From the NCBI RefSeq assembly GCF_023278085.1, contig NZ_CP066265.1, positions 5,218,501-5,282,500 of the forward strand: 64,000 nucleotides of DNA, written 5' to 3'. The position numbers and the translations under genes are program-made. The notes beneath the pieces are model-generated. The model was given only the letters and a program-made list of their open reading frames with translations. It was not told the origin of the DNA and did no database searches. Shown in pieces: positions 27,393 to 37,353 of this stretch; the first letter of the stretch is position 1; each line of letters begins with the position of its first letter. Source of the DNA: Pseudomonas syringae. GTDB lineage: Bacteria > Pseudomonadota > Gammaproteobacteria > Pseudomonadales > Pseudomonadaceae.

Positions 27393-28108
27393 CAGCTCGG
27401 TTCTCCCAGCGTTGCGGTCACGCCGCCGTCGGCATCACGTCGACACTCGATGCGCAGCACTGCAAGCCCGGCGCTGCGGGCAAGCGCTTCGTCGTGGGTT
27501 GCAATCAGGCAGCAGGCATTCTGTTTCTTTGCCTGTTCGAGCAGTAACTGCATGACCCGGCCTGCATTGAGCGGGTCGAGCGCAGCGGTGGGTTCGTCGG
27601 CCAGCAGCAGTTGTGGCGAATGCGCGAGCGCCCTCGCACAACTCACGCGCTGGCGTTGCCCGACCGAAAGTGCCGCAGGTTTCTTGCGCAGTTGATCGCT
27701 GATTTCCAGTTGCTCGGCCAGTTGCCTGACCGTGCCGTCGTCGGCCAGGCCCAGCAGCCTGCGCGACAGTTCGATATTGCCCTGCACATCCAGGTAACCC
27801 AGCAGCCCGCCGGTTTGCAGTACATAGCCAAGATGCCGACTGCGCAGATCGGCCAACTGTTTCTGCAGACCTTCGCGCCACAGACTGCCGATGTCGTACT
27901 CGCCTGCGGGGGTCGAAAAGTCGAAGCGCTGTGTCCGGTCCGGAACCGACACCAGCGCGAGAATATCCAGCAGGGTACTTTTGCCACAGCCACTAGGCCC
28001 GACCAGCGCATATTGCTGCCCGGCCCTGAGCTCCAGGCGCGGAATTACCAGGCTGTAGCGCTGACTGCCCTGCCCTCGGGCCTTGTGTACCTCGCGCAGA
28101 CTCAACAT
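27392..28108 (-). CDS. tagT: TagT, ABC transporter ATPase of the T6SS signalling system
   Basis: A 238-aa LolD-like ATPase with Walker A GPSGCGKST, the signature motif in LSVGQRQRV and Walker B LLLADEPTAALD. It works with TagS in the TagQRST module. The ATG shares one base with the ppkA TAA stop. Confidence 0.9.
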   Translation of the reverse strand: MLSLREVHKARGQGSQRYSLVIPRLELRAGQQYALVGPSGCGKSTLLDILALVSVPDRTQRFDFSTPAGEYDIGSLWREGLQKQLADLRSRHLGYVLQTGGLLGYLDVQGNIELSRRLLGLADDGTVRQLAEQLEISDQLRKKPAALSVGQRQRVSCARALAHSPQLLLADEPTAALDPLNAGRVMQLLLEQAKKQNACCLIATHDEALARSAGLAVLRIECRRDADGGVTATLGEPS

Positions 28109-31100
28109 TACGGCAGCGTCGACAATGGAACGCGGTACAACGCGTCGCCGGGCTCGGCATCACCGAAACGCACCCAGTTGGCCAGGTCGTTATGGAAGGT
28201 TTCATAAAGGCGGATTTTCGAGTCCAGCTCGTCGATGAAATCTTCCTGCTCGGCCACACTCAACGACAGCCACAGGTCCTGAGTCATGTTCAGCGATTTG
28301 CTGCGATACGGCAGGCCTTCCAGGTACTCACCCAGAATGCCGCCTTCAGTCAGATTCCCGCCCTTGCGCAGGGCTGACGGATCACGACTCATGTAGGCAC
28401 TGGCGCTGGCGATTTCCTGAAAGAAGTCCTTGGGCGAAGTCTGGGTCTTGCGCGCGGCGTCCACGATCAGTTTGAGCGACTGCTGCAAGTCATTGAGCTG
28501 CAATTTGGTCAACATCACACACACCTGAAATGCCGGAAGCTTCAGGTTGGTGACATCCCGGTCGGCCGTCCAGGCGCTGACCAGTTGCGGTGCCTGGCTG
28601 GCTGATTTACGCCCCAGAAAATCCATGTGCATGGCGTAACCGACCGCCGCAGATTTCTCGGCAATACTCGGTGCAGCAGTGAGGACCGGCACCGCTTGCG
28701 AAGGGTTACTGCGGACCTGATGCACAAGGTCGGCAAACACTGAACCGATCTCGTCGACGCGCGCGCCGAACTGGCGCACATCGCCGCCCGCTACCGGGAT
28801 GTAAAGGTTGCCGATCTGCGGGTTCGCATCGGCAGTCAGCGTCCGGTATTGCTGCTCGGCAGACGCATGGTTTTTCTTGCCTGCATCGGTACGCAGGTGC
28901 AGGGCAAAAATTTTGATCTGCTTGCCAAGCGCCGCCTGCCGCACCTCGGCTTCGTTCATCTGGGTACTGCTCAGCGGATCGCTCTTGCGCAGCGAACCGG
29001 CGTCGCTGACCAACAGAATCAGCCGGCCGCCATAGCCCGACCAGTCCATGTCGTTGACCGCCTGCATCACGCCGGCGAAGGAATCCTCGTTGAACGCATG
29101 GCTGGAGACCGAGGTAGCCTTGACCTGCGCGGCCAGTTCCATGAAGCGTTGCGGGTCACGGCCCTGGTCCAGCGTGACCAGGGTTTTGGTCAGGTATTCG
29201 AGCCCCGGGGTTTTGCTGATGTTGTTGCGAAAACCCACCAGACCGAAACTGACGCTGTCCAGCTCGCCGCGCTGGGCGATTTTTTCCTGCAAGCCATGCA
29301 CCACCTCGCGAACCTGATCGATGTAGGGCTGCATCGACACCGAGGTGTCCACCACCAGCACCACTGCAGTGCGGAAGGCGTCGGCGCTTTGAGCCGTTCT
29401 GACGTCATTGCCTGCAGTCTTTTGCGGCAGGTTGCCCGGATCGATCGACGCCACGTTCAACAGTTGAACCGGCTGACCGTTTTCATCGAAGCTCTCCTGC
29501 GATGCGAAAATCGGCAGCAGATAGAATTGTTCCTGGGGAACCGCGCTGGCGGTGGGCTCCAGAGCCAGCACCTGAGTATTGTCTTCGGCGTGTTTCTGAG
29601 CATCGAGCAGCAGCTTTTTGGCCGCCGCAGGGTCAGCAATGAGCTTTTCCAGTTGCTCGGGCTGGCGCACGAACATCACGGGGGCCCGTCCGGAGCGCTC
29701 GGTGAATTTCAACACAAGGCTCTGCTTCCAGTCGCTGACCTGCTCGGCGGGCAACCAGCCCTCGCTGCGCCCGTCACTGGCTGCGCCGACCCGTAACCAC
29801 GGGCTGCCGTTGACGGTCTGGCGCTGATAAACGTACAACACGGAAAACGCTGGCAACGCCTGCCCGCCCGCAGCGCCGGGTTCACTGGCATAGCGCGCGC
29901 CAGGCTTGCTCAACACGCGCTGAAACAGCGTCTTCTTGCCCGGCATCAGCAAGGGTCGCTGACCACCGTCGCTATCGGTCGATGCGGAGGAAGGCTGTGC
30001 CTGAACCGCTGGCTGTGCCGCAGCCGCCGACGGAGCCGTTGCTGGCGGCATGGATTGCGCCGTGGTGTCTCGCATATCGGCATCACGCCCGTCGCCACGT
30101 AAAAACCAGTAACCACCGGCTCCGATCACCGCAGCAATCGCAACGGCGAGCAAGGCCAACGGCAACACACGACGCTTTTCCGGCGGCGCGGTCTTGCTCA
30201 GTGTCAGCTCCGGCGGCGGAGTAGAAACGGGCGCGGTCACCGGCGGCGGGCTGCCCGGAATATCGATGGACACCGGCGTCAGGCCGGCAAGCTCATCACG
30301 CGGCGCGTCGGGCTTGAGCAACGGCTGAAACACCGTGCGCTCCGTATCGTCGAGCCCCAGCTTGTCCAGCGCGACCAGCAAGGCCTTGGCATCCGGAAAG
30401 CGCTCGGCCGGATTCTTGGCCAGCAGACGGGTGAGAATGTCCTGATAGCGGCCGTGGTGCACCGGCAACTCGGGCAGCGGTTCGGTGAGATGCGCCAGCG
30501 CAGTGGAAAGCGCGTCGATACCGTTGTAGGGCAGCTTGCCGACGAGGATTTCGTACAGCACCACACCCAGCGCATACAGGTCAGCGCGGCCATCGATATC
30601 CTGACCACGGGCCTGCTCCGGGCTCATGTAACTGGGGGTACCGACAGCAAAGCCGGCCTGCGTGAACTGAGTGCGATCATCCAGCGACTTGGCGATGCCG
30701 AAGTCCGACAGTACGGCGTTGCCGTCGGCACGAAACAGAATGTTGGCGGGCTTGACGTCCCGGTGCACCAGGCCCTGATCATGGGCATAACCCAGCGCAG
30801 AGGCGATCTGCCGGACGTACAGCAAACCCTGCTCGGCACTCAGGCCTGACGCAATGCGCTCTTTGAGGGTGCCGTTGGGCAGGAACTCCATGGCCATGTA
30901 ATACAGGTCATCGACGTTGCCGATGTCGTGGATAGTGACGGTATGCGGGTGTGACAGGCGCGCCAGCGTGCGGCCCTCACGCAGAAAACGCTCGCAGAAA
31001 CTCGGATCGGCAGCCAGCGTGGCGGCCATCACCTTGAGCGCCACTTTGCGTTCGAGCGAACGCTGGGTAGCCAGGTAGACAGTCGCCATGGCGCCTTCGC

Positions 31101-31143
31101 CAATCTCGCCTTCTATGTCAAATCCAGGAATCCGTATGTCCAT
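28108..31143 (-). CDS. ppkA: PpkA, T6SS serine/threonine protein kinase
   Basis: A 1011-aa membrane kinase that phosphorylates Fha to trigger assembly. The N-terminal Hanks kinase (residues 8-265) has GEGAMATVY, the catalytic VHRDVKPANILF and DFGIAKS. One TM lies near 328-347, an SH3-like/periplasmic part follows, and a von Willebrand A domain (from about 595) has a DTSVSMQ MIDAS-like motif. An in-frame TTG at 31158 overlaps the pppA stop; the ATG at 31143 has GAAGAAC upstream and is preferred. It is antagonised by PppA. Confidence 0.93.
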   Translation of the reverse strand: MDIRIPGFDIEGEIGEGAMATVYLATQRSLERKVALKVMAATLAADPSFCERFLREGRTLARLSHPHTVTIHDIGNVDDLYYMAMEFLPNGTLKERIASGLSAEQGLLYVRQIASALGYAHDQGLVHRDVKPANILFRADGNAVLSDFGIAKSLDDRTQFTQAGFAVGTPSYMSPEQARGQDIDGRADLYALGVVLYEILVGKLPYNGIDALSTALAHLTEPLPELPVHHGRYQDILTRLLAKNPAERFPDAKALLVALDKLGLDDTERTVFQPLLKPDAPRDELAGLTPVSIDIPGSPPPVTAPVSTPPPELTLSKTAPPEKRRVLPLALLAVAIAAVIGAGGYWFLRGDGRDADMRDTTAQSMPPATAPSAAAAQPAVQAQPSSASTDSDGGQRPLLMPGKKTLFQRVLSKPGARYASEPGAAGGQALPAFSVLYVYQRQTVNGSPWLRVGAASDGRSEGWLPAEQVSDWKQSLVLKFTERSGRAPVMFVRQPEQLEKLIADPAAAKKLLLDAQKHAEDNTQVLALEPTASAVPQEQFYLLPIFASQESFDENGQPVQLLNVASIDPGNLPQKTAGNDVRTAQSADAFRTAVVLVVDTSVSMQPYIDQVREVVHGLQEKIAQRGELDSVSFGLVGFRNNISKTPGLEYLTKTLVTLDQGRDPQRFMELAAQVKATSVSSHAFNEDSFAGVMQAVNDMDWSGYGGRLILLVSDAGSLRKSDPLSSTQMNEAEVRQAALGKQIKIFALHLRTDAGKKNHASAEQQYRTLTADANPQIGNLYIPVAGGDVRQFGARVDEIGSVFADLVHQVRSNPSQAVPVLTAAPSIAEKSAAVGYAMHMDFLGRKSASQAPQLVSAWTADRDVTNLKLPAFQVCVMLTKLQLNDLQQSLKLIVDAARKTQTSPKDFFQEIASASAYMSRDPSALRKGGNLTEGGILGEYLEGLPYRSKSLNMTQDLWLSLSVAEQEDFIDELDSKIRLYETFHNDLANWVRFGDAEPGDALYRVPLSTLP

Positions 31144-31154
31144 GTGTATGTTCT

Positions 31155-31883
31155 TCAACCGGCTTTGACGACGATGGCAGTAATGTTGTCGGGTGCACCG
31201 CGTGTCAGCCCGAGATGCACCAGGCTGCGCACGATTTCGTACGGGTCCTTGTGACTCAGTACGTCACGAATCTCATGGTCTTCGGCGGTCTTGTTCAGGC
31301 CGTCGCTGCACAGCAGGTAGGTATCGCCGGGCAGAATCTGTAGCTGCGCCTGTGACAGTTCGAGCCGGTCCTGAACACCGATTGCCCGGGTGACGATGTT
31401 CGAACGTGGATGCACCCGCGCTTGCGCCTCGTTGAGCAGACCGCTGTCCATCAAGTCCTGCACATAGCTGTGGTCGCGTGAAATGCTCTGCAGCTCGCCA
31501 TTGCGCAGGCGATACAGGCGGCTGTCCCCGGCCCACAGGCAAACGCCCTGATTCTCCCGCACAGCCAACAGCACCACCGTGCTGCCCATCATGCTCACAT
31601 TGCGTTGATGGGTTTCCTTGCGCACCGCCGCGTTCACTTCATCCAGCCGTTCCCGCAAAAGCTCGGCACAGGCCTCCAGCGCGGAGGCAGAAGGCGAGTT
31701 GCGCAGGGTGTCGACGATCAGGCTGCTGACGTAGTCGCCCGCCGCGTGCCCGCCCATGCCATCTGCCACGACCCATAAGCCGTCGGCCGACATCTCCAGA
31801 AAGGCGTCTTCGTTGATCTGACGAACCATGCCGACATGGCTGTAGCTGGCCGACGTGTACGTCATGGTGGAGGTTGCGCTCAT
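31155..31883 (-). CDS. pppA: PppA, T6SS PP2C-type protein phosphatase
   Basis: A 242-aa PPM phosphatase that reverses PpkA phosphorylation of Fha. Metal-binding motifs are RQINEDAFLE near the N-terminus, VVADGMGGHAAGD, LLCSDGLNK and APDNITAIVV at the end. The ATG directly abuts the tagF stop (TAGATG). Confidence 0.95.
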   Translation of the reverse strand: MSATSTMTYTSASYSHVGMVRQINEDAFLEMSADGLWVVADGMGGHAAGDYVSSLIVDTLRNSPSASALEACAELLRERLDEVNAAVRKETHQRNVSMMGSTVVLLAVRENQGVCLWAGDSRLYRLRNGELQSISRDHSYVQDLMDSGLLNEAQARVHPRSNIVTRAIGVQDRLELSQAQLQILPGDTYLLCSDGLNKTAEDHEIRDVLSHKDPYEIVRSLVHLGLTRGAPDNITAIVVKAG

Positions 31884-32537
31884 CTAGACCCCGGCCCCCT
31901 TGCCCAATAGAAAACTGCCGAAATCCGCCGCAGCCGGGAGCCCCTGACAGCGCAGCATGCCTGGCGTGATGCTGTCCGAGCCGTTGCCCCACCAGACGCT
32001 GGCCCCTTCGCAGGCACGCTCGACCAGTGCGACACTTCGCTCCTGAGGCGTGACAGCAGAAAAGCGTTGCAGCCCGGCGAAGGCATGCACGGGCTCGCTT
32101 TGCGCCAACACAGGCGCACCCAGCACCTGCAGCCCGGCTTCGAACGATTCGAACGTCGCCTGCGGCTCAAGCGTCGCCAGCAAGAGCTCTTCCGCCTGCT
32201 CGAACCAGTCATCCGCGCCACTGACCAAAGCCCCGGCCGCCTGCCCGGCGTCGATGGGCGCCGCGACCGTCATTGGAAAATAACGACCGACCCGATCAAT
32301 GCTCGGCATCAATACGCCCGTGACGGCTTGCGGCCCGCACACCCCGGAGGCCAGCAAGAACCGCCACAGCGGGCTGATCAGATAGGCATCCAGCCAGGCG
32401 CCGCCGAGCTGTTTCTGGCTAGCGAGCAAGCCCGCCGCCAGCCAGGCGTCCCATGGCTGAATGAAACTCTGCGGCAGGTCGCGGCTGACGAAGTCACCAC
32501 GGCTGGCCAGCTTTCCGTAGAAGCCCACCGTTGTCAT
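31884..32537 (-). CDS. tagF: TagF, T6SS-associated post-translational repressor
   Basis: A 217-aa DUF2094 protein starting with the family signature GFYGKLASRGDFVSRDLP and containing PSIDRVGRYFPMTV. In P. aeruginosa TagF represses the system independently of threonine phosphorylation by holding Fha. It overlaps tssM by 4 nt (ATGA). Confidence 0.93.
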   Translation of the reverse strand: MTTVGFYGKLASRGDFVSRDLPQSFIQPWDAWLAAGLLASQKQLGGAWLDAYLISPLWRFLLASGVCGPQAVTGVLMPSIDRVGRYFPMTVAAPIDAGQAAGALVSGADDWFEQAEELLLATLEPQATFESFEAGLQVLGAPVLAQSEPVHAFAGLQRFSAVTPQERSVALVERACEGASVWWGNGSDSITPGMLRCQGLPAAADFGSFLLGKGAGV

Positions 32538-35500
32538 AACCGCTCCGGCAGACTGAAGCCGCTCAGTACACGACTTTTGAACGGGTTGAATGCGCTGTTG
32601 GCGCGCAGTTCGTAAGAGATGCTCACGCCGTCAACGCGCAGTCGCAGGTTGAAGCGATCTGGCGCATTGCCAGCCGTCAGGTCTGACTGTTCCAGCAGGC
32701 GAAACCAGGCCCAAGGCCCGTCAAGCGTTACACCTGAACGACCACTGGCAGACGGGGGTGAGATCGACAGCCGCACAACGCCAATGCTGCCCGGGTTGGG
32801 CCATTGCATGGCAACCGGGCGGCTCGGGCCGTGGTCGTAGCTGATCTGCTGACCATCCAGATCCAGCAGAAACTGGGTAATGGAGGTGTCCATGGCGATC
32901 GGTTTCAGCTCGAAACGTACTGTCGGTTGCGTGCCTCCGGAGCGGAAGAAGGCATCGCGAATCGCACTCGCACGCTGGAATGTCTGCAGCACGCCCGCAT
33001 TGATCCCAAGCTTTTGCGCGGCGCCCGGCTGCCAGCGCCAGGTGCTTGCAGAGGTGTCGACGTAAGGTTGCAGGTACTTGCGGAAGTAGCTGTCCATCAC
33101 GCCACCGACACCGAAGAACTGACCGAAGTCGTCCAGCGTTGCGTCACGCGCGCTGCCGGGGGACATCGGATAGCGGCCACTGAGGGACTGGCGATAGACG
33201 TTCACCACCTCGCTGACCCAGGCGGCATTGAGCTGATTGCGCACACCGCCCATCATCGTATTGGTCGTGGAGCTGACGACTGATTTGACCAGCCCCTGCA
33301 CCAGAGGTGGCTGGCGCTCTGCGGTCAGGCTGACCCGCGCCGCGGCGGCCGTGGCCTGGTTTTTGGCTTCACCCAGCAACGCATCGCCACTGGCGCCGAC
33401 CATTGCGCTGACCTGCACATAGAGCGCGTTCATGTCGGACAGCAACGCATCGATTGCTGCAGGCTCGCCTTCGCCTTTACTGACCAGGCTCTTGAGATCG
33501 GCAAAGTGGGCGCTCACCGGATCTTCCACTGCGACCGGCGCACTGCTGGCGGCAGCCTGTTGCTGGCCTAACAAGGAGCCCAGGCGCTGCTTGAGCTGGT
33601 CGACATTGCCGTCGACCTTCTTGCCTTGTGCCGCCAGCAGTTTTTCTTCTTCTTGCAGGTCGGTTTCTCTGGCCACTGCCGAGAGCAGCTTTTTCAACGG
33701 CGAAGCCGGCCCCGAGATCACCCGCAGCACATCGGCTGCCTGCGCCACGCTGGTGATCGGCACAAAGTCGATGTCCGCCAGCAACGCATCCCACTGACGC
33801 ATGTAATCCTGGAAGTACAGGCGACGCACTTCGGCAGCCAGGCTGGCAACGTCCAGTTGTTCGGCCTGATCACGGCCCAGTACCCACTGCTCTTCAGCCA
33901 GCGTTGACGCCTGGTTGAGGCTGCTGAGCAGGAAACCTTCGCGATAGCCCCTGGCGGTGAACAGGCCACTGAGCGGTTCAGTCAAGGGTTTGCCACTCTT
34001 GCGACTGAACACCAGCGCAGCATCACGACCACCGGCTTCGCTCAAGCGAAAATCCGGCACGCCGTCAGGCAGTTTCTGCCGTTTGACCCGGTCATACACG
34101 CGCTGCGCTACCGGTAGCTGCTGCAATTGGCGACGCAGATCATCGATCAGACGCTGGTCCAGGCGGGCTTTGGGCGGATGTCGCTCAAACAGCGCCTGCA
34201 AATGCTCACCCAAGGCCAGCCGCTGCTCCGGCGGCAGATCGCGAGGCAGGCTGCTGTCCCAATCCAGTGCAATCCAGGCTTTGATGAAGTCCGGGTCGTA
34301 ATGCTCAGTGTCGGCGAGCATTAGATAAGCCTTCAGGCCTTCGTACAAAAAGTCCGAAGAGCCTCCGCTGTGCAATTGCTCTTCCAGCCTTGTCACCAGG
34401 CGCGGCGCGAATACCGCGATCAGCAGCTTGCGGTAGACGCTGGAAGATTCGGCTTCGAGCATGTCGCCCTGATACAGGCCCAGCCCTTGCGCCCAGTCCG
34501 GTGGTTCACTTGCCAGATGCCGGACCGCGTTGAGCAGCGGCAGCACCGCCAATACATCACGCTGAGCGGGGCTCAGGTTCTGGACGGTCTGTCCGAGAGG
34601 TGCGACTTTCTGATCAACCTGCTCGATATAGTGCTGATTGGCGTTGTAGCTGATCAGCCACAGTGTCCCGACCAGCAACATCAGCGCGACCGTAGCGGCC
34701 AGCACAGCGCGGGCAATCCACTTGCGGCGGCGCTCCACTTTGGGGTCGACCCCCATCAGTCCCTGTTCGGCAAACGCCACGGCCGTGAACAACCGCTCGA
34801 TGAAATAACTGCGCCCGGTTCCGGTTTGTCGCGCCAACTGCTGGCGGTCCAGATTCATGCTCTGGGCCATGCTGCCGATCAGGCGATCGATCGGGCTGCC
34901 TTCCTGCGTGCCACTGGTGAAATACACCCCGCGCAATAGAGCGCGCTCCTCGAAAGCGTTGGGCTTGAAGACGCCGTCTAGAAAGCTTTGCAGCGTTTGT
35001 CGCAATGCAGCGAACTGCTGTGGAAAGCCATAGATCAGGTCGCGCCGCGCCGGGTCGCGCTCCTGCTGCAAGCGCTCCACCAACCGTTCATTGAGACGCT
35101 GTTCCAGCGCCGAGAACTCTTTCTGAAAGTCCTGCAGCGGCCCCTCGGCACTCTTGCCATCGTCCAGCGCAAACGTCATGCCCCAGACCTGAGCGCGTTC
35201 TTCCTTGCTCAGCGCATCGAAGAACTCCATGAAGCCCGGCACCAGATCAAGCTTGGTCAGCATCAGGTAGATCGGAAAACGCACACCCAGCCGAGTGTGC
35301 AGTTCCTGAATCCGCAGGCGAATCGCTGCAGCATGATCAGCGCGTTCGGCATCGCTGCCCAGCAGCAGATCGGAAAGGCTGATGGCAATGAACGCGCCGT
35401 CTATGGGCCGACGCGCACGCTGGGTCTTGAGCAAGTCGAGAAAGCCCAGCCAGGCTGCCTTGTCGACTTGCGCGTGGCTGTCCTGAGTGGTGTAGCGACC

Positions 35501-36037
35501 TGCGGTGTCGAGTAGAACCGCCTGATCGGTGAACCACCAGTCGCAATTGCGGGTACCGCCCACACCACGGACGGCGCCAGCGCCCAGTTGTGCGGCGAGC
35601 GGAAAGTGCAGCCCCGAGTTGACCAGCGCAGTGGTCTTGCCCGAACCGGGCGGGCCGATGATCACGTACCACGGCAGCTCATACAGGTTGCGTCGCTGAT
35701 CACCGCCCAGGCGGGCCTTTTTCAGCAGGGTGAGCGCTTCGTCCATGCGCTGACGCAAGGTCGCCAGTTCCTCGGCGGTGGCGACGCTGGCCGGGTCTGG
35801 CGCGGTCTCGGCGGCCAGGCTCTGCATGACCGCCGCGGCCTGGCGGCGGGCCTGAACGATACGAAACACCCGGTAACCGATCCAGATCGCGAACAACAGG
35901 ATGATTAACGCCCAGCGACGGCCTTCCGGGATCAGTATTTCCAGCAGCGGGCCGACGAACCAGATGATCAGGCCGAGAGCGATCAGGCCCAGCAACGGGA
36001 CGAGCCAGCGAATGACAAAACCGAAAAAAACCTTCAC
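32534..36037 (-). CDS. tssM: TssM (IcmF-like) membrane complex protein
   Basis: A 1167-aa inner-membrane scaffold. Two N-terminal TMs (about 8-30 and 43-60) and a third near 438-460 flank a cytoplasmic NTPase-like domain with an intact Walker A, GPPGSGKTT (Lys134). A long periplasmic IcmF/DUF1215 part follows. It bridges TssL and the outer-membrane TssJ. The start is a GTG overlapping the tssL stop by 4 nt. Confidence 0.97.
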   Translation of the reverse strand: MKVFFGFVIRWLVPLLGLIALGLIIWFVGPLLEILIPEGRRWALIILLFAIWIGYRVFRIVQARRQAAAVMQSLAAETAPDPASVATAEELATLRQRMDEALTLLKKARLGGDQRRNLYELPWYVIIGPPGSGKTTALVNSGLHFPLAAQLGAGAVRGVGGTRNCDWWFTDQAVLLDTAGRYTTQDSHAQVDKAAWLGFLDLLKTQRARRPIDGAFIAISLSDLLLGSDAERADHAAAIRLRIQELHTRLGVRFPIYLMLTKLDLVPGFMEFFDALSKEERAQVWGMTFALDDGKSAEGPLQDFQKEFSALEQRLNERLVERLQQERDPARRDLIYGFPQQFAALRQTLQSFLDGVFKPNAFEERALLRGVYFTSGTQEGSPIDRLIGSMAQSMNLDRQQLARQTGTGRSYFIERLFTAVAFAEQGLMGVDPKVERRRKWIARAVLAATVALMLLVGTLWLISYNANQHYIEQVDQKVAPLGQTVQNLSPAQRDVLAVLPLLNAVRHLASEPPDWAQGLGLYQGDMLEAESSSVYRKLLIAVFAPRLVTRLEEQLHSGGSSDFLYEGLKAYLMLADTEHYDPDFIKAWIALDWDSSLPRDLPPEQRLALGEHLQALFERHPPKARLDQRLIDDLRRQLQQLPVAQRVYDRVKRQKLPDGVPDFRLSEAGGRDAALVFSRKSGKPLTEPLSGLFTARGYREGFLLSSLNQASTLAEEQWVLGRDQAEQLDVASLAAEVRRLYFQDYMRQWDALLADIDFVPITSVAQAADVLRVISGPASPLKKLLSAVARETDLQEEEKLLAAQGKKVDGNVDQLKQRLGSLLGQQQAAASSAPVAVEDPVSAHFADLKSLVSKGEGEPAAIDALLSDMNALYVQVSAMVGASGDALLGEAKNQATAAAARVSLTAERQPPLVQGLVKSVVSSTTNTMMGGVRNQLNAAWVSEVVNVYRQSLSGRYPMSPGSARDATLDDFGQFFGVGGVMDSYFRKYLQPYVDTSASTWRWQPGAAQKLGINAGVLQTFQRASAIRDAFFRSGGTQPTVRFELKPIAMDTSITQFLLDLDGQQISYDHGPSRPVAMQWPNPGSIGVVRLSISPPSASGRSGVTLDGPWAWFRLLEQSDLTAGNAPDRFNLRLRVDGVSISYELRANSAFNPFKSRVLSGFSLPERL

Positions 36038-37347
36038 TCGACCCCCTCCGCCAATACAGTGATTTCAACCCGGCGATTCTTCGCCCGGCCTTCAGCGCTC
36101 GCGTTGGAGCCCAGTGGCTCGGTATCGCTGCGCCCTTCAGCGGTGAAACGCTGCGGCTGGCCCGTTTTTGCGGCGAGGATGTGCAGTACCTGCTCGGCAC
36201 GCGCCTGCGACAGCGCCCAGTTGGACGGGAAGCGCAGGGTCGCGATGGGACGGTTATCGCTGTGGCCAGTAATGCGCACGTCACCCTTGACCTTGCGGAT
36301 GGCATCGGCGATGCGCAGCATCAGTGGCTGGAAGTCGTCAACGATGGTGGCGCTGCCCGATGCAAACAGCTCGTCGCCGCGAATCGTCACCACCGAGCGG
36401 TCCACAGCGTCTTCAACCGCCACCTTGCCCGCCTTGATGTCATCGGCCAGAAAGCCAGCAAGACGCGGGCGCTCGATCAGTTTCGGCTGCACGACAGGAC
36501 GGTCGATGGACTGCACCGGAATCTCGCCCAGCGCATGAATATTCTTGAACACCGGTTCGGCGTCAGACGCCAGTTTCAGCCTCAGCACGAACAGCAACAG
36601 CAGCAACAGCGCCAGCCCGATGGCGACACCGACCCACGGCGGCATGAACTGGGTCAGGCGATCACGGGCCAGGGTCAGGCCCCGCCAGTGCGGCGACAGC
36701 TCACGTTCGTGCTCGCCGCGTGCGCTGCGAATGGCGGCGCTGGTGCGCTCGCGAAGGGCTTCAAGCTCGCTGCGACCGTTGTTCATCACCCGGTAGCGGC
36801 CCTCGAAACCCAGGCACATGCACAGGTACAAAAGCTCCAGCAGGTACAAGCGCTCGCGCGGGCTCTGCAAGCAGTGTTCGAGCAGCTGGAAAACCTTTTC
36901 GCCGCCCCAGGCTTCGTTATGCACCGTGATCAGCAGGCTTTGTTTGCCCCATTCGCTGGTGCTGCCCCAAGGGGTGCTCATGACCGCTTCATCGAGCGCG
37001 GTGCACAGCACGTAACGCCCCAGCAACACATCATTGCGGGCTACCCCGGCCGCTTCGGCGCGCTCCTCGAACTGGCGTAGCCAGGCAAGTAATTGCGCAC
37101 GCAGGCTGGCCGGTGCCGGGTGGGCAATGGTGCTGCGCAGCCGGGCAAGCAACGCCAGCAACGGACCTGCGGCACTTTCCAGCGGATTGAGCCCTTGCGC
37201 CTGACCGGTCGCCAGTGGCGCCGACGGCACACTCAGCGGCGGTGTTGGCTCCGGGGCGCCACCGGCCCCGCTGCGACCGCCCGGGCGCGGCATGAACTGG
37301 GTGCGGTCACTGGCGGGCGGGGATGAACCGTCGTCGTTGGAATGCAT
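36034..37347 (-). CDS. tssL: TssL with C-terminal OmpA domain
   Basis: A 437-aa DotU-type inner-membrane protein: a cytoplasmic DotU domain (about 50-255, with YVLCTALDEAVM and CLGFEGRYR), one TM (about 257-277), and a periplasmic OmpA-like peptidoglycan-binding domain (about 325-435) with GHSDNRP and AEGRAKNRRVEI. The extended, peptidoglycan-binding form is typical of this T6SS class. It follows tssK by 6 nt with a GAGGATAA ribosome site. Confidence 0.96.
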   Translation of the reverse strand: MHSNDDGSSPPASDRTQFMPRPGGRSGAGGAPEPTPPLSVPSAPLATGQAQGLNPLESAAGPLLALLARLRSTIAHPAPASLRAQLLAWLRQFEERAEAAGVARNDVLLGRYVLCTALDEAVMSTPWGSTSEWGKQSLLITVHNEAWGGEKVFQLLEHCLQSPRERLYLLELLYLCMCLGFEGRYRVMNNGRSELEALRERTSAAIRSARGEHERELSPHWRGLTLARDRLTQFMPPWVGVAIGLALLLLLLFVLRLKLASDAEPVFKNIHALGEIPVQSIDRPVVQPKLIERPRLAGFLADDIKAGKVAVEDAVDRSVVTIRGDELFASGSATIVDDFQPLMLRIADAIRKVKGDVRITGHSDNRPIATLRFPSNWALSQARAEQVLHILAAKTGQPQRFTAEGRSDTEPLGSNASAEGRAKNRRVEITVLAEGVE

Positions 37348-37353
37348 CGCGGT